The notes: generated by a model from the letters alone, not told the origin. Shown: positions 9,281 through 19,592, counted from the stretch's first letter. The stretch is DNA of 64,000 bases from Stenotrophomonas maltophilia (GCF_025642255.1 NZ_CP106759.1:3685501-3749500); one strand, 5' to 3'. Numbers and translations: made by a program.

Positions 9281-10201
9281 TCAGACCAGAGAGCGCGCCC
9301 AGAGCTGGGACACCTGTGGCTGGCCGAACAGCTGCTCGTGCTGCTCGGTCATCAGTTCGAAGCCGGCCCGTTCGTACAGGCCGCGGGCGTCGATGAGCGC
9401 GGCATTGGTCCACAGCACCATGCGCTTGTAGCCCACCGCGCGCGCGAAGCTCATCGCCTCGTCCACCAGTCGCTGCCCGATGCCCCGCCTGCGCGCGCTG
9501 GCATCGACATGCAGCAGCCGCAGCTTGGCATTGTGCGCGTCGTGCCGGACCACGAACACCGACCCCACCGGGGTGCCGTCCAGTTCAGCGATCCAGCAGC
9601 GCTCGGTCTGCGGGTCGTGTTCGCGCAGGTAGCGGGTGACGATGTCGGCCACCAGCGCTTCAAACTCCGCGTTCCATCCGAATTCGCGTGCATACAGCGC
9701 GCCGTGCTTCTGGATCACCCAGCCCATGTCGCCGGGGCGGGGATCGCGCAGCACGCAATCCGACGATGCACCTCCCAGCAGTGCCTGGATGTGCGCCATC
9801 GCCTCAAGAAGGCGCTGGCATCCTGCTTCGCTGATATCTCCCAGCATGGCAGCGACGCTTTCGCTGGACGCTGCATCCAGCTGTGCGAAGGCGGCGCGGC
9901 CCGCCTCGGTCAACACCAGCCGGTTCGCGCGCGCATCCATCACCGACGGTTCGCGTTGAACCAGACCGCGCGCCTGCAGCCCGCTCAGCAGCCGGCTGAG
10001 GTAGCCCGCGTTGAGGTCCAGCCGATGGCCCAGCTGCGCAGCCGTGATGCCCTGGCCCGCCGCCAGTTCGAACAGCACCCGCGCCTCGGTGAGGGTGAAG
10101 TCGCTGTGCAGCAAACGCTCCTCGAGCACCGCGATCCTGCGGGTGTAGAAGCGGTTGAAGGCGCGGACCTGTGCGACGGGATCGGAAGTGAGCGCAGACA
10201 C
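9281..10201 (-). CDS. Fused MarR-type regulator / GNAT N-acetyltransferase
   Basis: 306 aa. Residues about 1-145 form a MarR winged helix (FNRFYTRRIAVLEERLL; TAAQLGHRLDLNAGYLSRLL as recognition region; VMDARANRLVLTEAG as wing). Residues about 160-306 form a GNAT domain with the acetyl-CoA loop RRRGIGQRLVDEA and the YERAGFEL tail. Such fusions exist in many proteobacteria; substrates are mostly unknown. I place the start at GTG 10201, preceded by AGGA at 8 bp, because upstream ATGs would run through an inverted repeat (10217-10253) that looks like its own operator. It is convergent with the TlpA-like gene and divergent from the TonB receptor at 10432, which it may regulate. Confidence 0.85.
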   Translation of the reverse strand: MSALTSDPVAQVRAFNRFYTRRIAVLEERLLHSDFTLTEARVLFELAAGQGITAAQLGHRLDLNAGYLSRLLSGLQARGLVQREPSVMDARANRLVLTEAGRAAFAQLDAASSESVAAMLGDISEAGCQRLLEAMAHIQALLGGASSDCVLRDPRPGDMGWVIQKHGALYAREFGWNAEFEALVADIVTRYLREHDPQTERCWIAELDGTPVGSVFVVRHDAHNAKLRLLHVDASARRRGIGQRLVDEAMSFARAVGYKRMVLWTNAALIDARGLYERAGFELMTEQHEQLFGQPQVSQLWARSLV

Positions 10202-10216
10202 GGGGACGTTCCTGAT

Positions 10217-10253
10217 GGTTGCCTTGGGCACATAGTACATGCCTTGAGCAACC
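10217..10253. promoter_or_regulatory. Long inverted repeat, likely operator of the MarR/GNAT protein
   Basis: Arms GGTTGCCTTGGGCA (10217-10230) and TGCCTTGAGCAACC (10240-10253) are symmetric at GGTTGC....GGCA, with a 9-bp centre. The repeat sits 16 bp before the preferred GTG of the regulator, in the divergent region shared with the TonB receptor. Function is inferred from position and symmetry. Confidence 0.5.
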
Positions 10254-10431
10254 ATATAAGGCTGTTTTGCGATCCATTCCGCGTCTTGGCGCCTTAAAAC
10301 GAAAGATTCGTTGCAGTACGGTTTACGTTCTGTTAATTCTGCGTTTAGCGACCAGGGCCCTGGCTGCAAGGAGAACCAACAGGATGAACGACTGACCGAC
10401 AAACCACTCAAATCGACTGCAGGGTGCATGC

Positions 10432-13041
10432 ATGAAACACGGAATTCGCAGAAGTGTTCAGGCTCCAGACGCAATCACGCCATTGGCATCCGCAGTAATG
10501 GTGGCCCTCGCCACCGCGCTGCTGTCCACCAGCCCCGTTGCACGGGCGCAGGACAGCGGCACATCGACGACGCCCGACGCGGCCACCACCCTGGATACCG
10601 TTTCGGTACTGGGCAGCCGCACCAAACCGCGCACGGTGTCCTCGTCGGCGGTGCCGATCGACATCATCAGCGGTGAAGAGTTCCGCAACCAGGGCGCGAC
10701 CGACGCCCTCGACCAGCTCAAAGTGCTCGTGCCTTCCTTCAACGTCAGCACGATTCCCATCGACGATGCGGCCAGCCTGGTGCGTCCGGCCAACCTGCGT
10801 GGCCTGCCGCCGGACAACACCCTGCTGCTGGTCAACGGCAAGCGTTTCCACCGCTCGGCGGTGATCACGTTCCTCGGCCACGGACTGTCCGACGGCGCAC
10901 AGGGACCGGACCTGTCCGTGTTCCCCTCGCTGGCGCTGGAACAGGTGGACGTGCTGCGCGACGGCGCAGCGGCACAATACGGCTCGGACGCCATTGCCGG
11001 CGTGCTCAACTTCAGCCTGAAGAAGCTGCGCGAAGGCGGCACCGCCGAGGTGTTCGCCGGCCAGTACTACGAGGGCGACGGGCTCACCACCCAGTACTCG
11101 GCGCAGATCGGCCTGCCGCTCACCGAGCACGGCTTCGCCACCCTTACGGCCGAATGGCGCAACGCCGACGACACCTCGCGCAGTGTGCAGCGCGACGATG
11201 CCGCCGCGGTCGCAGCGGCAGGCTACCCCGGGGTGAAAGATCCTGCGCAGATCTGGGGATCGCCGAAGGTGGACGACGACCTCAAGCTGGTCGCCAACCT
11301 CGGTTACGACACCGAGAACGTGGAGTTCTACCTGTTCGGCAATTACGCCAAGCGTGAAGTGGATGGCGGGTTCTACTACCGCGACCCCACCGCACGTTCG
11401 GGCGTCTACTCCAACGATGGCGGCCAGACATTGCTGGTGGGCAACCTGACCGGCGTGGGCGCATGCCCCACCATCGCCCTGCGCGATGGCGCCGGCAACC
11501 TGCTGCCGTACGGCACCGTGAGCGGCGCGGTGGCTGCCCTGCCCGCCAACTGCTTTACCTTCCTGTCCAGCCTGCCCGGCGGCTTCACCCCACGCTTCGG
11601 CGGCAAACTGGAAGACGCCTCGGTGTTCGCCGGCGCCAAAGGCACCTGGGGTGAGTGGTACTGGGACGTGAGCGGCTCCTGGGGACGCAACGACATCGAG
11701 TTCACCATCTACAACACCGTCAACGCCTCGCTCGGTCCCGACCAGCCGGCCGGGCTGTTCTTCCGCCCGGGTGGCAATACCCAGACCGAAAAGAACCTCA
11801 ACGTGGACGTCAGCCGGGACATCCCGGTCAGCTTCAGCAGCCAGCCGCTGCGCCTGGCGATGGGTGCCGAATGGCGCGAGGAGAGCTTCAGGATCAGCCC
11901 CGGTGACGGCCCGTCCACAGCCATCGGGCCGCTGACCGAACAGGGCTTCGCGCTGGGCTCCAACGGATTCAACGGCTTCAGCACGCGCACCGCCGGCACC
12001 TTTGATCGTCGCAACTGGGCCGCCTACGCCGACCTGGAAGCCCAGCTCACCGAGCGGCTGCTGCTGGCCGGTGCGCTGCGCTACGAGGACTACGATTCGT
12101 TCGGCAGCACCACCACCGGCAAGCTCACCGCGCGCTTCGACTTCAACGAGCACTTCGCTCTGCGCGGCGCCTACAACACCGGCTTCCGTGCACCAACGCC
12201 CGGCCAGGCCAACATCAGCCAGATCAGCACCGTGTTCGGCGGTACCGCACTGGAAGACATCGCCACCCTGCCGCCGACCAATCCGATTGCCCAGCTCAAG
12301 GGCGCGCAGCCGCTTACTCCGGAAGAGTCCAGGAATGTGTCATTGGGCGCGGTGTGGACCGAAGGTGACTGGCTGGTCACCCTGGACGGCTATCAGATCA
12401 AGGTGGAAGACCGCATTGCCCTGAGCACCAGCTTTGCGGTCACTCCGGAAGAGCGTGCGGCGCTGGTGGCCGGCGGCAATGCAGAAGCCGCTTCCATCTC
12501 GCAGGTGACCTACTTCGGCAACGCCTTCGATACCACCACCACCGGCGTGGACCTGGTGACCAGCTTCAAGAGCAACCACTTCGGCGGGGTCACCACCTAC
12601 TCGCTGGCGGCCAACTGGAACCGCACGAAGGTGGACCGCTACGACACCGACTTCATCGACGAAGCGCGCGTGTACAAGCTGGAGAAATCGCTGCCCAGGA
12701 CCAAGGGCTACTTCAGCATCAATCACCAGCGGCAGATCTTCCACGCCAATCTCCGGTTCAACTATTACAGCAGCTGGTACGAGGATCACCTGGACAGCGG
12801 CGTGATCTCCGCCGAGGACGGCGGCCTGCCGATCTACGGGGGCAGCGCGTTGATCGTGGATGCGGAGGTGGGCTGGAAGTTCGATTCGGGCCTGTACGTC
12901 AGCGTGGGCGCGCAGAACCTGTTCGACCGTGTGCCGGCCAGCAACCCCTGGGGGGGCGTGGCCGGTGCGCAGTATCCGGTGCATTCGCCCTACGGATTCA
13001 ACGGCGGGTTCTATTACACGCGGGTGGGCTGGAAGTTCTGA
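10432..13041 (+). CDS. TonB-dependent outer-membrane receptor
   Basis: 869 aa. An N-terminal export signal (about 1-40, ending PVARA) is followed by a TonB-box-like stretch (LDTVSVLGSR), a plug domain (about 60-190: VPIDIISGEEF, VRPANLRGLPPDNTLLLVNGKR, LEQVDVLRDGAAAQYGSDAIAGVLNF) and a 22-strand barrel ending in aromatic F (TRVGWKF). Such receptors import substrates too large for porins using TonB energy. The substrate is not evident. The reductase gene downstream at 13203 has its own Fur box, so this receptor may belong to iron uptake, but no Fur box was found before it. The upstream gap carries the MarR/GNAT inverted repeat. Confidence 0.93.
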   Translation: MKHGIRRSVQAPDAITPLASAVMVALATALLSTSPVARAQDSGTSTTPDAATTLDTVSVLGSRTKPRTVSSSAVPIDIISGEEFRNQGATDALDQLKVLVPSFNVSTIPIDDAASLVRPANLRGLPPDNTLLLVNGKRFHRSAVITFLGHGLSDGAQGPDLSVFPSLALEQVDVLRDGAAAQYGSDAIAGVLNFSLKKLREGGTAEVFAGQYYEGDGLTTQYSAQIGLPLTEHGFATLTAEWRNADDTSRSVQRDDAAAVAAAGYPGVKDPAQIWGSPKVDDDLKLVANLGYDTENVEFYLFGNYAKREVDGGFYYRDPTARSGVYSNDGGQTLLVGNLTGVGACPTIALRDGAGNLLPYGTVSGAVAALPANCFTFLSSLPGGFTPRFGGKLEDASVFAGAKGTWGEWYWDVSGSWGRNDIEFTIYNTVNASLGPDQPAGLFFRPGGNTQTEKNLNVDVSRDIPVSFSSQPLRLAMGAEWREESFRISPGDGPSTAIGPLTEQGFALGSNGFNGFSTRTAGTFDRRNWAAYADLEAQLTERLLLAGALRYEDYDSFGSTTTGKLTARFDFNEHFALRGAYNTGFRAPTPGQANISQISTVFGGTALEDIATLPPTNPIAQLKGAQPLTPEESRNVSLGAVWTEGDWLVTLDGYQIKVEDRIALSTSFAVTPEERAALVAGGNAEAASISQVTYFGNAFDTTTTGVDLVTSFKSNHFGGVTTYSLAANWNRTKVDRYDTDFIDEARVYKLEKSLPRTKGYFSINHQRQIFHANLRFNYYSSWYEDHLDSGVISAEDGGLPIYGGSALIVDAEVGWKFDSGLYVSVGAQNLFDRVPASNPWGGVAGAQYPVHSPYGFNGGFYYTRVGWKF

Positions 13042-13128
13042 CGCAGGTGCAAGTGCGCGCAACGGTGGCCATGGAAGGCCCCGTCGCTGGCGCCACCCCA
13101 CCGGCTTGACCGCAGGCAGGGCGCCCCC

Positions 13129-13150
13129 GAGAATTACGCGACTAATTCTC
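13129..13150. promoter_or_regulatory. Putative Fur box upstream of the PepSY/diflavin reductase gene
   Basis: GAGAATTA-CGCGAC-TAATTCTC is a perfect 8-bp inverted repeat, and read on the other strand AATGAGAATTAGT resembles the xanthomonad Fur consensus half. It lies 52 bp before the ATG at 13203, where a Fur dimer would block a promoter. Confidence 0.7.
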
Positions 13151-13202
13151 ATTTGCTGTTGCGCAGGATGCGGGCGGCAGCCCTCCTGGCTTTCATCCCC
13201 CG

Positions 13203-15719
13203 ATGTTCAAGAACGTCCTGTTCCAACTGCACTGGCTGCTGGGCATCACGGCCGGCACCGTTCTGGCCATCATGGGCCTGAGCGGCGCAGCCCTGTCTTT
13301 TGAAGATGAACTGCTGCGCGCCGCCAACCCCGGCTTCGCCGCCATCGCCGAACATCACGCCGAAGGCCAGCAGCCGCTCCCCCTGAGCGAGCTGGTGCCG
13401 ATGCTGCAGGCCGACAGCAAACGGCCGTTGCAGCGGCTGCGCGTGGATGCCAGCGGCCAGCGCCCATCGGTGGCCCGTTTCGCCGGCGGCAAAGCGCACT
13501 GGGTGTACTTCGACCCATACAGCGGCGAGCGCTTCAGCGCCCTGCGCGGGCAGGCCTTCTTCGACTTCGTCGAAGACCTGCACCGCCACCTCGCCGCGGG
13601 CGAGCGCGGAAAATGGATCACCGGCAGCTGCGCGATCGCCCTGCTGTTCTTCACGCTGTCCGGGCTCTACCTGCGCTGGCCCCGCCGCTGGTGGCACTGG
13701 CGAAGCTGGCTGGCCGTGGAATGGAAGCGCAGCGGCCGCGGCTTCCTGTGGAGCCTGCATTCGGTGGCCGGCACCTGGGTGCTGCTTATCTACCTGATGA
13801 GTGCCCTGACCGGCCTGTGGTGGTCGTTCGACTGGTATCGCAGCGCGGCCAATGCCCTGCTCGGCGTGGCGCCACCGGCCAAGCAGGTGATCGATGCCGG
13901 CGCCGTGCTCGACCTGCGCCGCGTGGAAGCGACGCTGTACGCGCAGGCCGGGGTGCGCACCGGTTACATCGACCTGCGGCTGCCCGAGAAGCCCGGCCAG
14001 GCACTGAATGTGCGGACCATGGCGGGCGATCCAGCATTGCGCGGCGGCCATCATGACCGCGCGCACGATCTGCTGCAGCTCGACCCTGCCAGCGGTGCGA
14101 TTTTGGACGCGCGTCCCTACGCGCGCCAGGGCGCTGGCGGTCAGCTGGCTACCAGCGTGTTCGCGCTGCACTCGGGCAGCTACTTCGGGATTCCCGGGCG
14201 CATCATCGTGATGCTCAGCAGCCTGGGCATGAGCCTGTTCTTCATCACCGGCTGGCTGCTCTATCTCGACCGTCGCCGCAGCCAGCGCGCCGCACGTGCG
14301 CTGCGCCAGCCGCTGCCGGCGGCCGCAGCCAACGGCGCCGCATGGCTGATGGTGCATGCCAGCCAGAGCGGCCTGGCCGAGCAGCTGGCATGGCGCGCGG
14401 CAGCGCAGCTGCAGGCCAGCGGACAGGCGGTGCAGGTATTGCCGCTGGCAAGGATCGACGCGCACCGCCTTCAGGCGGCGAGCCACGCGCTGTTCGTGCT
14501 CAGTACCTTTGGTGACGGCGAACCGCCGGATTCGGCACGACGTGCCTCGCGCCAGCTACTGGGCCGATCCCTGGACCTGGCCACACTGCAGTTCGGCATG
14601 CTCGCGCTGGGCGACCGCCAGTACCCGCACTACTGCGCCTTCGGCCGCCAGTTCGATGCGTGGCTGCTGGGCAACGGTGCCCGCGCGATGTTCGACCGCA
14701 TCGATGTGGACGCTGCATCGGTCACGGCACTGCGCCAGTGGCAGCAGCAGCTCGGCCTGTTGACCGGCATTGCTGCCGACGACAGCGTGCTGCCGGCGGC
14801 CACCCGCATGCACGACTGGCAGCTGCTGGATCGCCAGCAGCTGAACCCGGGCAGCGTCGGTGGTCCGATCTGGCGGATCCGGCTGGCCGCGCCGGATGAC
14901 GTGCAGTGGCAGGCCGGCGACATCCTGCATATCGCGCCGCGGCACAGCGCCGCGCATGCCCGTGCGGTACTGCTGGCGCATGGACTGGACCCGCTGCAAC
15001 CGCTGCTGATCGAAGGCGACACGCAGACCCTGCAGTGCCTGGCCAGCGAACGCGAACTGCCGGACGCGGCCAGTGCGCTGCAGGTGCAGGATGCCGGACG
15101 CTGGCTGACGGCCCTGCCCGTACTGCCGGGCCGCGAGTATTCGATCGCCTCGTGCCCGGCCGATCGCGTGGTGGAACTGGTCGTGCGCCTGGTGCACGAC
15201 AACAACGGGCGCCCGGGGCTGGGTTCGGGCTGGCTGTCGCTGCATGCGCCGGCAGGCGCGCACATCGCCGCGCGCGTGCACCGCAACCCCGGCTTCCATC
15301 GCGTGCCGGGCGCACCCATGGTGCTGATCGGCAACGGCACCGGCATCGCCGGCCTGCGCGGCCTGCTGCGCGAGGCGGCACACGCAGGCGAGCACGGCCA
15401 CTGGCTGCTGTTCGGCGAGCGCCAGCGCGCTCATGACTTCCTGTTCGCCGATGAGGTGAGCGCATGGCAGGCGCAGGGCCATCTGATCCGGGTCGACCTG
15501 GCGTTCTCGCGCGACGCAGCGGGCGGTTACGTCCAGGACCGCCTGCGGTCGGCCTGCGATGAACTGCGGGAATGGATGCAGCGTGGCGCCGTGATCCATG
15601 TCTGCGGCTCGCTGCAGGGCATGGCCGAGGGCGTGGATCAGGTACTGCGGGGCGCGCTCGGTGACGAGGTGGTGGAAACGCTGCTCGAGAGCGGCCGCTA
15701 CCGGCGCGACGTGTATTGA
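13203..15719 (+). CDS. PepSY-domain membrane protein fused to a sulfite-reductase-type flavoprotein (ferric reductase)
   Basis: 838 aa. The N-terminal part (about 1-360) is a PepSY-associated membrane region with four helices and conserved His in FQLHWLLGI, LHRHLA and LHSVAG, suited to haem coordination. It is followed by a flavodoxin-like FMN domain (about 380-520; FVLSTFGDGEPPD) and a FAD/NADPH ferredoxin-reductase domain (about 535-838; REYSIAS for FAD, GNGTGIAGLRGLL for NADPH). This matches inner-membrane diflavin reductases that reduce ferric iron or ferric siderophores delivered by TonB receptors. A putative Fur box is 52 bp upstream, and a TonB receptor gene is just before it. Sulfite reduction is unlikely, since no CysI partner is present. 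Confidence 0.85.
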   Translation: MFKNVLFQLHWLLGITAGTVLAIMGLSGAALSFEDELLRAANPGFAAIAEHHAEGQQPLPLSELVPMLQADSKRPLQRLRVDASGQRPSVARFAGGKAHWVYFDPYSGERFSALRGQAFFDFVEDLHRHLAAGERGKWITGSCAIALLFFTLSGLYLRWPRRWWHWRSWLAVEWKRSGRGFLWSLHSVAGTWVLLIYLMSALTGLWWSFDWYRSAANALLGVAPPAKQVIDAGAVLDLRRVEATLYAQAGVRTGYIDLRLPEKPGQALNVRTMAGDPALRGGHHDRAHDLLQLDPASGAILDARPYARQGAGGQLATSVFALHSGSYFGIPGRIIVMLSSLGMSLFFITGWLLYLDRRRSQRAARALRQPLPAAAANGAAWLMVHASQSGLAEQLAWRAAAQLQASGQAVQVLPLARIDAHRLQAASHALFVLSTFGDGEPPDSARRASRQLLGRSLDLATLQFGMLALGDRQYPHYCAFGRQFDAWLLGNGARAMFDRIDVDAASVTALRQWQQQLGLLTGIAADDSVLPAATRMHDWQLLDRQQLNPGSVGGPIWRIRLAAPDDVQWQAGDILHIAPRHSAAHARAVLLAHGLDPLQPLLIEGDTQTLQCLASERELPDAASALQVQDAGRWLTALPVLPGREYSIASCPADRVVELVVRLVHDNNGRPGLGSGWLSLHAPAGAHIAARVHRNPGFHRVPGAPMVLIGNGTGIAGLRGLLREAAHAGEHGHWLLFGERQRAHDFLFADEVSAWQAQGHLIRVDLAFSRDAAGGYVQDRLRSACDELREWMQRGAVIHVCGSLQGMAEGVDQVLRGALGDEVVETLLESGRYRRDVY

Positions 15720-15755
15720 GCCGCGCCGCCGGGCTGGACCCGGCGGCGGACGCGA

Positions 15756-18290
15756 TCATGCCGCCGCGCGGGCCTGACGGTCCGGCTGCAGGCGGAACGC
15801 GGACACGGCTTCGGCCAGCGCGCGCACCTGCGCCTGCATCTGCGCGGTCGACGAGCCGGCGTCTTCCACCAGGCTGGCATTGCGCTGGGTACTGGCTTCC
15901 ATCTGCACGATGGCGTGGTTCACCTGGGCGATGCCTGCGTGCTGATCCTGCGAGGCGCTGCGGATGCCGGCGAGCAGGTCCGCCAGCTGCTGCACGCTGC
16001 CGACGATCTCGTCCATGGTGGTGCCCGCCTGCGCGGCCTGCACGCTGCCCTGGCCGACGCGTGCCACGGAATCCTCGATCAGCGCCTTGATCTGCCTGGC
16101 TGCCTCGGCACTGCGCTGCGCGAGCAGACGCACTTCCGCCGCCACCACCGCGAAACTGCGGCCCTGCTCTCCGGCACGCGCAGCCTCCACGGCGGCGTTG
16201 AGCGCAAGGATGTTGGTCTGGAATGCGATGCCGTCGATCAACTGGGTGATGTCCCCGATGCGGTGAGATGCTTCACTGATGCCCTGCATGGTCTCCACCA
16301 CCTGACCGACGGCCACCCCACCCCGCTGTGCAACCGCTGCAGCCCCCTGCACCAGCGCGTCGGCACGTTCGGCGGCGTCGGCGTTGCGGCCGACGGTGTC
16401 GGTCAGCTCATGCATCGAGGCTGCGGTCTCTTCCAGATTGGCCGCCTGCTGCTCGGTACGCTGCGAGAGGTCGTGATGGCCGGCAACGATTTCACCGACA
16501 CCGCTGTCCAGGCTGGCAGCGGCGCGCTGGATGCGGGTCACGATGCGGCCGAGCTGTGCGACGGTTGCATTGGCATCGTCGCGCATGCGTGCGAACACGC
16601 CCTGCAGCTCGCCTTCCATGCGTACGCTGAGATCCCCACGGGCCAACGCCGCCAGCAGTGCCTGCAGGTCCCCCAGGTTGGTTTCAAAGGTGGACAGCAG
16701 GCGGTTGATGCTGGTGGACAGCGTATGCACGAAACCGTGCTTGCCCTGCAGCGAAATGCGCCCGTGCAGGTCACCCTGCGCGGCAGCGTCGACCAGTGCC
16801 GCCACCTCGGTCTCCAGCAGCGTTTCCAGCGCACGGCTGCGCCACTCCAGCGCCACGCCCAGGAACTGGTCGTCATCGACGATGGCATTGGCGATCAACT
16901 GATAGCGCACACCGGCATGACTGATTTCCCGCTCCTGGCGGTGGCGCGCGTCGACCAGGCTGGCCAGGGCCGGATGCAGGTCCCGCGCGTCAGTGCCGAC
17001 CAGCGCGTCGGCCTGCAGGCCCAGCACGTGCCGCAACGCAGGATTGGCGTAGGCCACCTGGCCTTCGGCATCGACCACCATCAGCCCGGTCTGCGCGCAG
17101 TCCAGGGCCTGGCGTACGCGCGTGTTGCCACGGGCCATCGCACGCTCGGTCTCGATGCGCGCACGCAGCCGCTGCTGCATGTCCACCAGGCGCTGTGCCA
17201 GCTGGCCGATCTCGTCGTTGGCGTTGTGCACGCGCAACGTGGTATCGAGCCGGTCATCGGCGATGTCGCTGGCGAACCGCAGGGTATCCTGGATCGGCCT
17301 GCGCACCGCGCGCAGCACCAGCAGCAGGCTGGTGATCAGCACGCCGGCCACCAGCAGCAGGGTGAGGGCGAACAGCACGCTCATGGTGCGTGCACCGGCC
17401 TGCTGCCGCGCCTGCGCCAGGGCCAGCGCCTTCACCTGTGCCTGCTGGAAGGCGGCGAGCGCGGGCGCCACGCCGGCAGCCGTCTCCAGCAGCGATTGCG
17501 TCTCCACGTCAAGGCCGACGCGGGCAGCGGTATAGCCGAGCAGTGCCGACTGATAGGCGTCCATGCCGGTGCGGAGCGCCTCCTGCACGTCGGGCGGCAG
17601 CCCCGCCAGCGCCAGATCGAACGGCAGCTTCTCTTCGCTTGCACGGTCGGCATGAGTCGAATCGCCATCGAGCAGCAGCAGCGCTTCCTGGCGCCGCATC
17701 TTCTGCAGGTGCAGCGCCAGTGCCGGCCGGTCCAGGCCATCCACCCGCTGCTGCAGGGCATCGGCGGCCTGCTGCAGTTGTGCAGCCAGGCCGGCATCAC
17801 CCCGCCCCATCTCATCCACACGTTCGAACAGCGCGGCCACTCCCTGCGAGAATCCCTCGGCGGCCTCGGTGAGCGCCTGCAATGCCTTGCGGCGACCGGC
17901 ATCCATCGGCATCGCCCTGAGCGCATTCAGATCGACCTGCAATGCCTGCTGGGCAGCCTGCAGCTGGCTGCGGTCAGCGTCGTCGAAACTGCGTGCATAC
18001 TGGGTCTGCAGGCGACGCGCCTCCGCCACCCGTGTCGCCAGGCGTGCGGCCAGATCGCTGCCACGCTGGTAACTGGCCTGACTGCGTGCGGCCTGGCTGC
18101 TGGCATAACCGGTCCAGGCATGGACAGCGGCAATCGCCACCAGGCCCGCGCCGCAGACCAGCAGGGTGGCCTTGAGTTTGTTGGCCACGCTGAGTCGATG
18201 CGGCTGCAGCCAGACCAGCAGGCGTGGAAACGCCGAGCGCATCGCGATGAGACGGGTGCGCAGGGACCGAAGGGGGACGGCGGCCGACAT
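15756..18290 (-). CDS. Methyl-accepting chemotaxis protein with PAS and HAMP domains
   Basis: 844 aa from ATG 18290, which has GGAG eight bases upstream; 20 residues of open frame before it lack support. There are two membrane helices (about 30-55 and 305-330) enclosing a periplasmic helical ligand region, then HAMP ([19 protein letters not shown]), a PAS domain ([23 protein letters not shown] region), a second HAMP-like segment and the signalling domain with the hairpin tip [21 protein letters not shown]. It presumably reports to CheW/CheA at the pole. The C-terminus ends in Ala without a CheR-binding pentapeptide. It is convergent with the reductase gene, and no che genes are nearby. The ligand is unknown. 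Confidence 0.93.
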   Translation of the reverse strand: MSAAVPLRSLRTRLIAMRSAFPRLLVWLQPHRLSVANKLKATLLVCGAGLVAIAAVHAWTGYASSQAARSQASYQRGSDLAARLATRVAEARRLQTQYARSFDDADRSQLQAAQQALQVDLNALRAMPMDAGRRKALQALTEAAEGFSQGVAALFERVDEMGRGDAGLAAQLQQAADALQQRVDGLDRPALALHLQKMRRQEALLLLDGDSTHADRASEEKLPFDLALAGLPPDVQEALRTGMDAYQSALLGYTAARVGLDVETQSLLETAAGVAPALAAFQQAQVKALALAQARQQAGARTMSVLFALTLLLVAGVLITSLLLVLRAVRRPIQDTLRFASDIADDRLDTTLRVHNANDEIGQLAQRLVDMQQRLRARIETERAMARGNTRVRQALDCAQTGLMVVDAEGQVAYANPALRHVLGLQADALVGTDARDLHPALASLVDARHRQEREISHAGVRYQLIANAIVDDDQFLGVALEWRSRALETLLETEVAALVDAAAQGDLHGRISLQGKHGFVHTLSTSINRLLSTFETNLGDLQALLAALARGDLSVRMEGELQGVFARMRDDANATVAQLGRIVTRIQRAAASLDSGVGEIVAGHHDLSQRTEQQAANLEETAASMHELTDTVGRNADAAERADALVQGAAAVAQRGGVAVGQVVETMQGISEASHRIGDITQLIDGIAFQTNILALNAAVEAARAGEQGRSFAVVAAEVRLLAQRSAEAARQIKALIEDSVARVGQGSVQAAQAGTTMDEIVGSVQQLADLLAGIRSASQDQHAGIAQVNHAIVQMEASTQRNASLVEDAGSSTAQMQAQVRALAEAVSAFRLQPDRQARAAA

Positions 18291-18493
18291 CACAGACTCC
18301 AGGCGGAAGGACGCACCTGTATCGGCCTGACCGGCGGCAACTTTAGGCACATTGCCGATGCCGTGGCACGCACCGTGCCGGTTGCGCTATTTGTACCGGC
18401 CCCAGGCGACGGAGACGTGACACAGCGCCCGCGCTTGACCTCAACCCCGGTTGCGGTTGCACAGTGGGATTCTTCCCACCGGCCGCCCTCGCC

Positions 18494-19333
18494 ATGACCC
18501 CGCTCGACGTCCCCCGTTATCTTCAGCGCCTGCAACTGGATGCTCCGCCGTCGCTGGACCTTGCCGGACTGACCCTGCTGGTGCAGCGCCACAACGCCCT
18601 GCTCCCTTTTGAAACCCTCAGCAGCCTGCTGCGCGACGCGGTGCCGATCGATCTGGACAGCGTGCAGCACAAGCTTCTCGACCAGCAGCGCGGCGGTTAC
18701 TGCTTTGAACTCAACGGCGGCCTGCTGGCGCTCCTGCAGGCAGTGGGCTTCGACGCACAGCCGCTGAGCGCGCGCGTGCTGCTGGCAGCACAGGACGATG
18801 CCCCGACGGCGCGTACCCACCTGCTGCTGCGCGTGCACGTGGAGGGAGAGGACTGGCTGGTCGATGCCGGCTTCGGTGGCCTGACGCCGACGGTGCCACT
18901 GCGGCTGCACGAAACGGCGCCGCAAACCACGCCGCATGAGTCTTTCCAGCTGCAGCAGCTGCCGGGCGGGGACGATTTCGTGCTGTCCGCCCAGGCGGGC
19001 GACGCATGGCGGGCGCTGTACCGCTTCGACCTGCGGCCGCCAGCGCCGATCGACAACGTGGTGGCCAACTGGTACGTGTGCACGCACCCGGATTCGGGTT
19101 TCCCTGGCCAGCTGCGCGCCTCACTGGCCGGCCCGGACTGGCGGCGCACCATCGGCAGTGGCAACTACACCGAGTACCGCCCCGGGCAGGCGCCGCTCAA
19201 GCGCCCGCTGCGCGATGCCGCCGACGTGCGCGACGTGCTGCAGTCGGCATTCGGCCTGCGCGTGCCGGACGATGCGCGGCTCGATCCGGCGATCACCGAT
19301 TGGCTGCAGCGCTCGCACGCCGCATCACGGTAG
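18494..19333 (+). CDS. nat: Arylamine N-acetyltransferase (NAT)
   Basis: 279 aa, normal for bacterial NATs. It transfers acetyl from acetyl-CoA to arylamines, arylhydrazines or related amines in the cytoplasm. The catalytic triad is intact: Cys70 in RGGYCFELN, His109 in ARTHLLLRV and Asp124 in LVDAGFGG. I start at ATG 18494 because the N-terminus MTPLDVPRYLQRL aligns with the family, whereas the ten residues before it do not. Divergent from the MCP gene. It could acetylate xenobiotics or take part in an unrecognised biosynthetic step; no cluster partners are present. Confidence 0.93.
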   Translation: MTPLDVPRYLQRLQLDAPPSLDLAGLTLLVQRHNALLPFETLSSLLRDAVPIDLDSVQHKLLDQQRGGYCFELNGGLLALLQAVGFDAQPLSARVLLAAQDDAPTARTHLLLRVHVEGEDWLVDAGFGGLTPTVPLRLHETAPQTTPHESFQLQQLPGGDDFVLSAQAGDAWRALYRFDLRPPAPIDNVVANWYVCTHPDSGFPGQLRASLAGPDWRRTIGSGNYTEYRPGQAPLKRPLRDAADVRDVLQSAFGLRVPDDARLDPAITDWLQRSHAASR

Positions 19334-19356
19334 CACCGCGCGGCACGGTGCCCGGG

Positions 19357-19511
19357 TTACGGCGTCACCGGCGCCTGCAGCGCAATGCGGTTGCCCTCGC
19401 TGTCGCAGATCTCGGCCACCCGCCAGTGGCCGGCACCATGCAGTTGCAGGTAGAAGGCAATGGCGCGAGCAGGTCGCTGGCCGGAATCTCGACATGCGCG
19501 ATGGGGTGCAT
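19357..19511 (-). pseudogene. Decayed VOC (glyoxalase/bleomycin-resistance) family gene
   Basis: ATG 19511 opens a frame reading MHPIAHVEIPASDL, a typical VOC start. One base appears lost right after this, because the other frame continues ARAIAFYLQL, then jumps directly to a VOC C-terminus, RVAEICDSEGNRIALQAP, and stops at 19357. The middle of the domain (roughly 70-80 residues compared with a usual 120-aa protein) is missing. A frameshift plus an internal deletion make a functional product very unlikely. It lies between the NAT and solute-binding genes. Confidence 0.75.
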
Positions 19512-19592
19512 CGTCGCAGGATGGCGCCGCCCTGACATTCCGTGCGCATCGTTGCGGGCATGCTGGCCTGCCCACCCTTCGCGGAGCGCTGC

